Source: CBDHCC01 sp965219235
Lineage (GTDB): Bacteria; Pseudomonadota; Alphaproteobacteria; Sphingomonadales; Sphingomonadaceae
Length of the DNA stretch: 64,000 bases
Assembly: GCA_965219235.1 (NCBI GenBank)
Contig: OZ244721.1
Location: forward strand, 2,108,001-2,172,000
Direction: 5' to 3'
Part shown: piece after piece, positions 16,553 to 25,150 of the stretch
How positions within the stretch are numbered: the first letter of the stretch is position 1
Layout: each line of letters begins with the position of its first letter
The notes under the pieces: model-generated
Seen by the model: the letters and a program-made list of their open reading frames with translations, nothing else
The model's database searches: none
Told to the model about the DNA's origin: nothing
Position numbers and translations under genes: made by a program

Positions 16553-18628
16553 TCACCCGCCCTTCAGCTCCTTCACCAGTCGCGGCGCGGGGTAGATCGC
16601 CTCCAGCCCTTCCTGCACCGCCGCGCTCGACACCACCACGGTGCGGTTGAACGTGCCGTCATAGCCGAAATTGCCGCCCAGCGAGTGGATGTTGCCGTCG
16701 AACGCCGCGCCGATCACCGACCCGTCGCGCGCGATCACCGGCGAGCCGGAGTTGCCGCCGATGATGTCGTTGGTGGTGGTGAAGTCATAGACGGTGTTCC
16801 CGTCGATCTTCCCCTTGTTGGCGACGAACGCCTTGGCCAGCACGAAGGGCTGCTGGCCGGTCGCGCGGTCGAAGGTGCCCTTCATGAAGGTCTCATAGGG
16901 CACTTTGGTGCCGCGATAGGTCCAGCCCGCGACCTTGCCGTAGCTGATCCGGAGCGTGAAGGTCGCGTCTGGGTAGAGCGAGGCGGCGTCGGCGCCCGCC
17001 AGCCGCGCCTGGGCGAGCTTCGTCTGCGCCGCCGTGATCGGGCCGTCGACCTCCGCCTTGTAGCGCGCGATCAGCGGGCGGTTCAGCTTTTCGTTGGCCA
17101 GCGCGAACTGGATCATCGGGTCCTTGGACGCGCGCACCGCCTTCAGGCCGCCCTCGAACAGCGCCTTGCGCACCGCCGGATCGGCGAGCGTGGAACCCGT
17201 CACCAGCCGCTCGGCCTTGGTTTCCGGCGACTCCTTGCCGAGGAGCGCCTTCACCGCCGGATCGTCGGTGCCGAGATACTCGCGCGTCTTGGACAGCCAG
17301 AAGCCCAGATCGAGCCGTTCCAGCCAGGGATAGACCGGCTGCGGATCGGTCAGGCGCTTGGCGAGCAGCGGCAGGGCGGCGTCGGTGAAGCCGGGCAGGC
17401 GTTCGCCGTTCGGCTTCTCGCGCTCCTCCGCCGCGCGGACCAGCGTCTCGGCATAGTTGTAGAGGGTGGAGCCTCCGCCGGCCTGCGCCTCCAGAAAACT
17501 GTAGGGCAGCGCGAAGTCGCGATAGGCGTCGATGCCCCTGGCCACCTGAGCCCAGGGATCGCCGATGGCAGCGGCCTGGGGCGAGGCGGCGACGGCGGCG
17601 CGCAGATCGCGCTCGCTGGTCGCCAGCTTGGCCGCGAAGGCCTGATCGACGAGCGCCTGCTGCTGGCCGTAGAGCGCCTTGTAGCTGTTCTCCGTCCCGA
17701 ACAGCTCGTCGCCGCCCTCCCGCTCCTTCTCCGGCGACTCGCTCATCGCCTGGATCAGGCGACCGCGGTATTCGGACAGCAGCAGCAGGCGCAGCGGCAG
17801 CGACTGTTCGCGCGCGAAGGCGACCTGCGCCTGGGTGTTGAGCCGCTGGGTGCGGCCGGGATTGCCGACCACGAAGGTGGTCTCGCCCTCCTTGGGCGCG
17901 CGCGGGTTCCAGGTCAGGTGCTGCGGCGTGGCGACCGGCTTGCCGTTCTCGTAGGCCCGCAGGAACGCGCTATCGAGGGCGTAGCGCGGGAAGTTGAAGT
18001 TGTCCGGATCGCCGCCGAAGAACGCCGCCTGGAACTCGGGCGCCCAGACCACGCGGACGTCGGAGTATTTGCGGTAGCGGTAGAGCTTGTACTGCCCGCC
18101 CCCGAACAGCGTCACGACCTGGCAGCGGATGGTGTCGGTGTTGGCGCAGTCGCCCGCCGATTCCAGCTTCGCCACGGCGGCGTCGCGCGCCTTGACCAGC
18201 GCCTCGCCGGTGGCCGATCCGATCGCGCCGTTGACGGTCGAGGTGACGTCGGTGATCCTGGTGACGACCTCCGCCTGCTGGCCGGGGCACTTGCGCTCCT
18301 CGGCCATCGACGGCGTGTTGATGCCGTTGGCGACGAGATCGTCGTCGCCGGTGGAGAGGTTCTGGAGGCAGCCGACGACGCAGTGGTGGTTGGTCAGGAT
18401 CAGGCCGGTGTTCGACACGAAGCTGGCCGAGCACCCGCCGGTCAGCCGCACGGCGGCCGCCTGCACCCGGTCGAGCCACGCCTGATCCGGTGCCCAGCCA
18501 TAGTCGGCCTTCATCTTCGCCGTGGGAAACGCATCGAAGGTCCACATGCCCTCGTCGGCCGACGCGGCGGTGGCCGGGAGTGTGAGCGCGCTGGCGGCGG
18601 CGAGGATGACGAGGGGGGCGGTGCGCAT
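16553..18628 (-). CDS. S46 family dipeptidyl-peptidase (DPP7/DPP11 type)
   Basis: A 691-residue secreted serine exopeptidase that removes dipeptides from peptide N-termini. The signal peptide MRTAPLVILAAASALTLPATAASA is followed by the mature start DEGMW. The catalytic His is in LILTNHHCVVG and the Ser in DIIGGNSGSPVIARDG near the C-terminus, in a chymotrypsin-like fold. The specificity position after the Ser motif reads AAFDGN; Gly there is typical of DPP7-like enzymes (hydrophobic P1), whereas DPP11 has Arg. That reading is inference by motif. GGAGAG lies six bases before the ATG. It is probably periplasmic, for peptide scavenging. Confidence 0.93.
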   Translation of the reverse strand: MRTAPLVILAAASALTLPATAASADEGMWTFDAFPTAKMKADYGWAPDQAWLDRVQAAAVRLTGGCSASFVSNTGLILTNHHCVVGCLQNLSTGDDDLVANGINTPSMAEERKCPGQQAEVVTRITDVTSTVNGAIGSATGEALVKARDAAVAKLESAGDCANTDTIRCQVVTLFGGGQYKLYRYRKYSDVRVVWAPEFQAAFFGGDPDNFNFPRYALDSAFLRAYENGKPVATPQHLTWNPRAPKEGETTFVVGNPGRTQRLNTQAQVAFAREQSLPLRLLLLSEYRGRLIQAMSESPEKEREGGDELFGTENSYKALYGQQQALVDQAFAAKLATSERDLRAAVAASPQAAAIGDPWAQVARGIDAYRDFALPYSFLEAQAGGGSTLYNYAETLVRAAEEREKPNGERLPGFTDAALPLLAKRLTDPQPVYPWLERLDLGFWLSKTREYLGTDDPAVKALLGKESPETKAERLVTGSTLADPAVRKALFEGGLKAVRASKDPMIQFALANEKLNRPLIARYKAEVDGPITAAQTKLAQARLAGADAASLYPDATFTLRISYGKVAGWTYRGTKVPYETFMKGTFDRATGQQPFVLAKAFVANKGKIDGNTVYDFTTTNDIIGGNSGSPVIARDGSVIGAAFDGNIHSLGGNFGYDGTFNRTVVVSSAAVQEGLEAIYPAPRLVKELKGG

Positions 18629-18689
18629 GGGGGACTCTCCTGTTGTTGGGAGATGTTGTGACACGGTTGATGGCGGAGGCAAGACTCTT

Positions 18690-18814
18690 CTCCCCTCCCT
18701 TCCAGGGAGGGGTCGGGGGTGGGTGGCGACGGCGAAGCCGAGCCTCTGCCGAGCGCCGGGGAGCTCGCCTTGCGGCTCGCACCCACCCCCAGCCCCTCCC
18801 TGGAAGGGGGGGAG
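18690..18814. repeat. Family A inverted-repeat element, copy 2
   Basis: The element starts CTCCCCTCCCTTCCAGGGAG and ends CCCTCCCTGGAAGGGGGGGAG. Internal GGTGGGTGGCGACGGCGAAG and CGCACCCACCCCCAGCCCC segments match the other copies. It sits between the divergent S46 peptidase and argG genes, where it may displace or carry promoter elements. Confidence 0.85.
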
Positions 18815-18864
18815 TCGGTCCGGCATCTTGCCCCTGTTCGTCTCAACACCTACCCGCCCCCACC

Positions 18865-20085
<1,221 letters not shown>

Positions 20086-20218
20086 GACCGCCGCCGACCG
20101 ACCGCCGACGCCCGGCCGCTTAACCATATCTTGGCTTTCGCGGGTCCAATCGACCGGATGGCCCGCACGTCGATCGCCGATCGGCGCCCGCGGGTCTGCC
20201 CGGAGGGAGTGGAGCGCG

Positions 20219-21199
20219 GTGACCGACGATCGAGACTGGTTGCTGCCCGCGACGACCCTGACCGCCCTTTCCGGCGCCCTCGCCTTGGCTCTGATCCCGA
20301 ATCGATCCGGGGTGCTGCCCGCCATCGGCATCATCCTTCCGTGGATGATGGTGGCCGCCCTGCTCGCGTCCCTGTGCGCCGTTCTCACCCTGGCCGTGAA
20401 CGGAGAGCGGCATCCCCTTGCCCGCATCCACCACTCCTTGTCGCGGAGTCGGCCGTGGCTGATGCTCATCGCCGTGGGCCTGTTCCTGGCGGGCATCAAC
20501 ATGACGACGTTCATGTGGACCAAGCCGCTGCTCAACCACCTGGTCCCGTTCTGGGCCGACCCGTTGCTGGCCGATCTCGACCATCGGCTGTTCGGAGGCC
20601 GGGATCCCTGGACCCTCTTCACCTGGCTCAACACCGGGCCGGCGGCGCTCTTCTACCATCGCGGCTGGTTCGCGATGATGATCCTGGCCTTGATCCTGAC
20701 GCTCGCGGCGCCGCCCTCGCCCAGACGATCGGCCGCATTGCTGACCTATTTCGCCTTGTGGTCCGTGATCGGTCCGGCCATCCATATGCTCGTGCCGGCG
20801 GCCGGCCCGGTGTTCTTCGAGCAGATGAATTACGGCCGACGTTTCGCGGGCCTTCGCGCCGCGTCCGAAACACGCGAGATGGCGGACTATCTCTGGACAC
20901 TCTATTCGACCGGCGGGTTCGGACCGGGCAGCGGCATCTCCGCCATGCCGTCCATGCACATCGCGTCGACCATCTGGATCGTGATCTGCATCCGCAACTT
21001 CGGACGCCGTCTGATCGTGCCGACGGTGATCGCCGGCCTGCTGATCGTGCTGCTGTCGATCGCGCTGGGCTGGCACTACGCCGTGGACGGGATCGCGGGA
21101 GCGGGGGCCGCCGTCCTGTGCTACCGGCTGTTGCTCGCCGTGTACGACCGGCGGACCGGCGGCCATCCGCGCGGCGTCGTCATGGCGGAAGCCTGCTGA
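20219..21199 (+). CDS. PAP2 superfamily membrane phosphatase/transferase
   Basis: A 326-residue polytopic inner-membrane protein with about six to eight helices. The C-terminal half has two PAP2 phosphatase motifs: GISAMPSMHIAST (motif 2, with SMH) and ALGWHYAVDGIAG (motif 3, with catalytic His and Asp). The motif 1 KxxxxxxRP element is not clear. The layout resembles the PAP2 proteins related to inositol-phosphoceramide synthase (AUR1-like). It may act on a lipid phosphate or polyprenyl pyrophosphate. The start is GTG preceded by GGAGGGAGTGGAG. It opens a run of glycolipid-type genes. Confidence 0.8.
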   Translation: MTDDRDWLLPATTLTALSGALALALIPNRSGVLPAIGIILPWMMVAALLASLCAVLTLAVNGERHPLARIHHSLSRSRPWLMLIAVGLFLAGINMTTFMWTKPLLNHLVPFWADPLLADLDHRLFGGRDPWTLFTWLNTGPAALFYHRGWFAMMILALILTLAAPPSPRRSAALLTYFALWSVIGPAIHMLVPAAGPVFFEQMNYGRRFAGLRAASETREMADYLWTLYSTGGFGPGSGISAMPSMHIASTIWIVICIRNFGRRLIVPTVIAGLLIVLLSIALGWHYAVDGIAGAGAAVLCYRLLLAVYDRRTGGHPRGVVMAEAC

Positions 21200-21239
21200 C
21201 CGCTCCGTCGATCTTCCACCGCCAGACGGGGAGCCGGGG

Positions 21240-22856
21240 ATGAATGACCGGACCGAGCCCTGGTGGGAACGGCGGTCCGTGCTGGTGGGGCTTGTCGCGC
21301 TGATGGCGGTGCCGCTGCTGTGGCCCGCCATCCCGCCGCTGGTCGACCTGCCGGCGCATATGAGCCGCTACGCGGTCGCGGCCGAGGGCGGGCGCTCGCC
21401 GGCGCTTGCCGCCTTCTACGACTTCCACTGGCGGCCGGTCGGCAATCTCGGGGTCGATCTGCTGGTCGTGCCGCTCGCGCGCGTCGTGGGCGTGGAGTGG
21501 GCGACGAAGCTCGTCGTGCTCGCCATCCCGCCGCTGACCGCGCTCGGCTTCCTGCTGACGGCGCGCGCGGTGCAGGGGCGGGTGCCGCCGACCGCGCTGT
21601 TCGCGCTGCCGCTCGCCTATGGCTATCCGTTCCAGTTCGGCTTCGTGAACTACGCGCTGTCCATGGCGCTCGCCTTCCTGGCCTTCGCGCTGTGGTTGCG
21701 GATGGCCGACGCCGGGCGGCTGTGGTGGCGTGCGGCGGTGTTCGTGCCGGTGGGCGCCGCCGTCTGGGTCGCGCACGCCTATGGCTGGGGCGTGCTCGGC
21801 CTGCTCGCCTTCTCGGCCGAGTTCCACCGGCTGTGGCGGGGCGGCAGGCCCCTGTGGCGGGCGCTGGCGGAGGCTCCGGTCCACTGTCTGCCGCTGGCGC
21901 CCCCCGCCCTCCTCATGGTGCTGTGGCGGGCCGGCGACAGCGCGGGCGGCACGGGCAAGTTCTTCGAATGGTCGCTGAAGGGCCGCTGGGTGCTCAACGT
22001 GCTGCGCGATCGGTGGGAGGTGTTCGACTGGGTGTCGGCCGGCGTGCTCTTGGCCGTGCTGCTGCTGGTGGGCGCGCTGGCGGCGATCGGCCGGGCCGCG
22101 CGCTTCGGGCCGCGGCTGACCTTCGGCGCGCTGGCGATGGCGGTGGCGTTCGTGCTGATGCCCCGCATCGTCTTGGGCTCCAACTACGCCGACATGCGCA
22201 TGGCGCCCTTCGTGCTGGCCGCGCTGCTGCTGTCGGTCCGGGTGCGGAGCCGGCGGCTGGCGGGCGCGCTGGCGCTGGCCGGAGCGGCGTTCCTCGCGGT
22301 GCGGATCGCCGCCACGACCGTCAGCTACGCGCTCTACGACGCGCGCGCGTCGCGCCAACTGGCGGCGGTCGAGCACATCGGGCCGGGTGCCCGGGTGGTG
22401 GCGCTGGTCGGCAACGACTGCGGCGACCTCAGCCGGCCGGACCGCATCTACCATCTGCCCTCGCTGGCCGTCGTACGCCGCCACGCCTTCGTCAACGACC
22501 AGTTCCGGCTGCCGGGCGCGGAGCTGCTGACCGTGCGCTACAGGGGCGCGGCCCCCTTCGTGGACGATCCCAGCCAGATCGTCACGCCGCGCCGGTGTGG
22601 GGAGTGGCGCACCCTGCCCCAGGCGCTCCGGAGGCTGCCGTTCGGCGGATTCGACCATCTGTGGCTGATGGACCTGCCGCCCGCCGGCTGGCCGCGCGAC
22701 CCCCGGCTGAGGCTGGTCTGGCGGTCGGGCGACTCGGCGCTCTACGACGTCGTCAGGGCCGCCGCGCCACCGCCAGCAGCGACACGCCGAACGGCAGGAG
22801 AACCCGCCCCACCAGGTGCCGCTCCGCCGCGAACACGCCCTCCAGCACCCGGTTGA
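21240..22856 (+). CDS. Large polytopic membrane protein, function unknown
   Basis: A 538-residue integral membrane protein with about ten predicted helices up to residue 360 and a soluble C-terminal third. Notable segments are PPLVDLPAHMSRYAVA early on, where GT-C enzymes carry an acidic loop motif, YPFQFGFVNYALSMALAF, and VLGSNYADMRMAPFVLAALL. This arrangement suggests a GT-C-like glycosyltransferase or related membrane enzyme, but I do not recognise a named family. GGGGAGCCGGGG precedes the ATG. The last 35 residues (AAPPPAATRR onward) are low-complexity and overlap the convergent methyltransferase gene by 104 bases. Confidence 0.7.
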   Translation: MNDRTEPWWERRSVLVGLVALMAVPLLWPAIPPLVDLPAHMSRYAVAAEGGRSPALAAFYDFHWRPVGNLGVDLLVVPLARVVGVEWATKLVVLAIPPLTALGFLLTARAVQGRVPPTALFALPLAYGYPFQFGFVNYALSMALAFLAFALWLRMADAGRLWWRAAVFVPVGAAVWVAHAYGWGVLGLLAFSAEFHRLWRGGRPLWRALAEAPVHCLPLAPPALLMVLWRAGDSAGGTGKFFEWSLKGRWVLNVLRDRWEVFDWVSAGVLLAVLLLVGALAAIGRAARFGPRLTFGALAMAVAFVLMPRIVLGSNYADMRMAPFVLAALLLSVRVRSRRLAGALALAGAAFLAVRIAATTVSYALYDARASRQLAAVEHIGPGARVVALVGNDCGDLSRPDRIYHLPSLAVVRRHAFVNDQFRLPGAELLTVRYRGAAPFVDDPSQIVTPRRCGEWRTLPQALRRLPFGGFDHLWLMDLPPAGWPRDPRLRLVWRSGDSALYDVVRAAAPPPAATRRTAGEPAPPGAAPPRTRPPAPG

Positions 22857-23481
22857 CGGTTGCACCCGGCATCAGGTCGTCGCTCGTCTCCTGACCCCTA
22901 ACTCGCCCCAGCGCGCGCGTCCCGGCGATCGCGGGGAAGAGCAGCGTGTTGAAGTGGGTGAGCGCGTCGACCCGGAGGCCGGCGCAGCGGATCACGTTGG
23001 CGAGCGAGCGCGCGGTGTAGCGGCGGTGGTGGTGGTGGTGCTCGTCGTGCACCGTCCACATCCACGGATTCGCCGGCACGGTGAGCAGCACCGCCCCGCC
23101 CGGCGCCAGGCACCCGGCCACCCCCATCAGCGCCGCCTCGTCGTCCTCGACATGCTCCAGCACGTCGAGCAGCGCCACCAGGTCGTAGGCGCCGCGCTCC
23201 ACGCCGTCGAGCGCGGGCAGCGGCGCGTCGCCCACGGGACGGCCCAGACGTTCGGCCGCCAGCGCGCGCGCCGGCGCGTCCAGCTCCAGCGCGTCCACCC
23301 GGCCGAAGCGCCCCAGCATGGCCAGATTGTGCCCGGTGCCGCAGCCGACCTCCAGCACGCGGCCGTCGGCCGGCGGGCGCGCCAGGCGGGCAATCGCGTC
23401 GGACAGGATCGCGCGCCGGGCGGTGTACCACCAGTGGCGCGCGTCCTGCTCGGCCATGCGGTCGAAGACCCCGCGCTCCAT
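22753..23481 (-). CDS. Class I SAM-dependent methyltransferase (Methyltransf_23 type)
   Basis: A 242-residue methyltransferase. DARHWWYTARRAILSDAI near residue 15 precedes motif I VLEVGCGTGHNLAML and the DALELD strand end. YDLVALLDVLEHVEDDEAALM is motif IV. The HDEHHHHHRRYTARSLANVI segment is typical of the bacterial group that sits with polyprenyl-phosphate glycosyltransferases. Translation overlaps the stop of the GT2 gene by one base (TGATG), so it belongs to the gtrA-GT2 operon. Substrate unknown. Confidence 0.88.
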   Translation of the reverse strand: MERGVFDRMAEQDARHWWYTARRAILSDAIARLARPPADGRVLEVGCGTGHNLAMLGRFGRVDALELDAPARALAAERLGRPVGDAPLPALDGVERGAYDLVALLDVLEHVEDDEAALMGVAGCLAPGGAVLLTVPANPWMWTVHDEHHHHHRRYTARSLANVIRCAGLRVDALTHFNTLLFPAIAGTRALGRVRGQETSDDLMPGATVNRVLEGVFAAERHLVGRVLLPFGVSLLAVARRP

Positions 23482-24467
23482 CAGTCCTCCCCCTCCAGCC
23501 CGACGCGGCGGCGCACCACATAGATCGGCCGCCGCTTCACCTCCTTGAAGATGCGCCCGACATACTCGCCCAGGATGCCGAGCGACAGCAGCTGCACGCC
23601 GCCCAGGAACAGCACCGCGACGAGCAGCGAGGCGTAACCCGGCACGTCGACCCCGCCGATCAGCGTGCGCGCGACCACGAACACGGCGTAGACGATCGAG
23701 GCCAGCGCCAGCACGCCGCCCAGATAGCTCCAGATGCGCAGCGGCAGCGTGGTGGCCGACGTGATGCCGTCCACCGCCAGCGACCAGAGCTGCCACGGCC
23801 GGAACTTGGTCGTCCCCTCGGCGCGCGGCACCCGGTCGTAGGCGATCGCCGTCTGGCGGAACCCCGCCCAGTTGAACAGCCCCTTCATGAAGCGGTTGCG
23901 CTCCGGCAGCGCGATCAGCACATCCACCACCGCGCGGTCGAGCAGCCGGAAATCGCCCGCGTGCTCGGGGATCTTGTAGCGCGTCATGGCGTTGTGGACC
24001 CGGTAGAACCAGTGGGCGGTCAGCCGTTTGGCGACCCCGTCGCTCGCCCGGCGGCGCACGCCGTAGATCACGTCCCAGCCATCCCGCCAAAGCGCGAGCA
24101 TGGGGCCGATCAGTTCCGGCGGGTCCTGCAGATCCACGTCGATCGGCACCACGCAGTGCCCCCGCGCGTGGTCCAGCCCGGCCGACAGCGCCGCCTCCTT
24201 GCCGAAATTGCGCGACAGCGAGAGCGCCGTCACGCGGGGGTCGGCGCCGCGCGCGGCGCGGATCGCGGCCAGCGTGCCGTCGGTGCTGCCGTCGTCCACG
24301 AACAGCATCTCGGCCCGCCCGTGCTCCGCCGCCAGCCCGTCCAGGATCGTGCCCACTCGGGCGACGAAGGTCGGGATCGCCGCCTCCTCGTCCTTGACGG
24401 GGACGAGCACGGTGAGCGCGACCGCGTCGGCGGGGACGGACGGGCGCGGGGTCAGCGGAACACCCAC
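23481..24467 (-). CDS. Family 2 glycosyltransferase (DPM/ArnC/GtrB-like)
   Basis: Membrane-bound GT-A enzyme of 328 residues that likely transfers a sugar from a nucleotide donor to a polyprenyl phosphate. LTVLVPVKDEE starts the fold; VDDGSTDGT and DVDLQDPPE carry the donor and metal-binding aspartates; GDFRLLDRAVVD follows. Two C-terminal membrane helices (about 225-250 and 265-285) match GtrB-type enzymes. There is no ATG; the GTG at 24467 lies within the end of gtrA (16-base overlap). An alternative CTG at 24455 overlaps its stop. Pairing with GtrA supports a role in glycan or lipid modification. Confidence 0.9.
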   Translation of the reverse strand: MGVPLTPRPSVPADAVALTVLVPVKDEEAAIPTFVARVGTILDGLAAEHGRAEMLFVDDGSTDGTLAAIRAARGADPRVTALSLSRNFGKEAALSAGLDHARGHCVVPIDVDLQDPPELIGPMLALWRDGWDVIYGVRRRASDGVAKRLTAHWFYRVHNAMTRYKIPEHAGDFRLLDRAVVDVLIALPERNRFMKGLFNWAGFRQTAIAYDRVPRAEGTTKFRPWQLWSLAVDGITSATTLPLRIWSYLGGVLALASIVYAVFVVARTLIGGVDVPGYASLLVAVLFLGGVQLLSLGILGEYVGRIFKEVKRRPIYVVRRRVGLEGED

Positions 24468-24856
24468 TGGCGGTTGAGCGCGAAGGTCGCGACGGGCGTC
24501 ACCCCCACCATGAACGGGATCGCCCACCAGAACGGCCCGCCAGCGAGCCCGGTGAGCAGCCACACCCATCCGCTGTTGAGGCCGTAGCTGACCAGCGACA
24601 CCACGGCGAAGCGCGCGGTGCGCGCGGCGGGCGCGTCGCGGCCGCCATGCCCTCGGAAGGAGATGCGGGAGTGCAGGCCGTAGCCGATCACCACCGCGAC
24701 CGCGAAGCCGATCAGGTTGGCGATCTGCGGATGGAGGCGCAGCGCCGCGGCGGCGAGCGCGTAGGCCGCGACGCCGAACAGCGTCACCACGCCGCCCGTC
24801 GCGCCGTAGCGGATCAGCTGCCCGCGCAGCGAGCGGTCGGAAAGCATGGCGATCAT
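24452..24856 (-). CDS. GtrA family membrane protein (polyprenyl-linked sugar flippase)
   Basis: A 134-residue protein with four membrane helices: YGATGGVVTLFGVAAYALAA, ANLIGFAVAVVIGYGLH, FAVVSLVSYGLNSGWVWLL and AIPFMVGVTPVATFALNRQW. The spacing and the closing NRQWVF motif identify the GtrA/DPMS family, members of which move polyprenyl-phosphate sugars across the inner membrane. MIAMLSD gives two possible ATGs, 24856 and 24847; neither has a clear Shine-Dalgarno sequence. It heads the gtrA-GT2-methyltransferase operon and its upstream region holds the parS-like site. Confidence 0.88.
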   Translation of the reverse strand: MIAMLSDRSLRGQLIRYGATGGVVTLFGVAAYALAAAALRLHPQIANLIGFAVAVVIGYGLHSRISFRGHGGRDAPAARTARFAVVSLVSYGLNSGWVWLLTGLAGGPFWWAIPFMVGVTPVATFALNRQWVFR

Positions 24857-24940
24857 GTCGGGGCGCGGCTTAGCGGTGGACGGGGCGGCGGGGAAGGAGG
24901 AGGGGAAGGGTCGGAGGGGAGCCGTCGCAGGTTCGCAGTA

Positions 24941-24956
24941 TGTTCCACGTGAAACA
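24941..24956. promoter_or_regulatory. parS centromere-like site (ParB binding)
   Basis: TGTTCCACGTGAAACA is a 16-base near-palindrome that fits the bacterial consensus TGTTNCACGTGAAACA at every fixed position. ParB binds such sites to segregate the chromosome, and they cluster near the origin. It lies in the non-coding gap between the divergent gtrA and DUF3857 genes. I saw no second copy in the window, but I could not search exhaustively. The chance of an exact hit in 64 kb is very small. Confidence 0.87.
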
Positions 24957-25054
24957 TCCCCGCGCCCCTCCTTCCGCGCGGACCGGCCGCGGCGCATTTG
25001 GCGCTACCGCGCCGCGACGGAACGCGCTAGTCCGGCGACGAACGCCAACGATGT

Positions 25055-25150
25055 GTGCGATTTTTGAGGGGAAGAGTGCCTGTGCCGAGGGGAAGAGTGG
25101 CCATTTTTGGTCGGAGAGTGCCCGTTTTTAGTGGGAGAGTGGCCTTGTTC
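25055..25150. repeat. 21-bp tandem repeat array (4.5 units)
   Basis: Units begin at 25055, 25076, 25097 and 25118, with a partial fifth at 25139. Each starts GTG, usually continues with a run of T, and ends in a purine block (GGGAAGA, GGAGA or GGGAGA). The pattern is GTGSCSRTTTTTRG plus a purine end. The 21-base period is two helical turns and also seven codons, so the array stays in frame with the downstream gene. It lies about 100 bases from the parS-like site and is AT-richer than its surroundings. Confidence 0.85.

Noticed and set aside
23021..23046. His-rich run in the methyltransferase as a metal site
   Set aside because: DEHHHHHRRY is typical of this methyltransferase group, so it gives no special signal.
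25055..25150. CRISPR or minisatellite with spacers
   Set aside because: The units are directly adjacent with no spacers.
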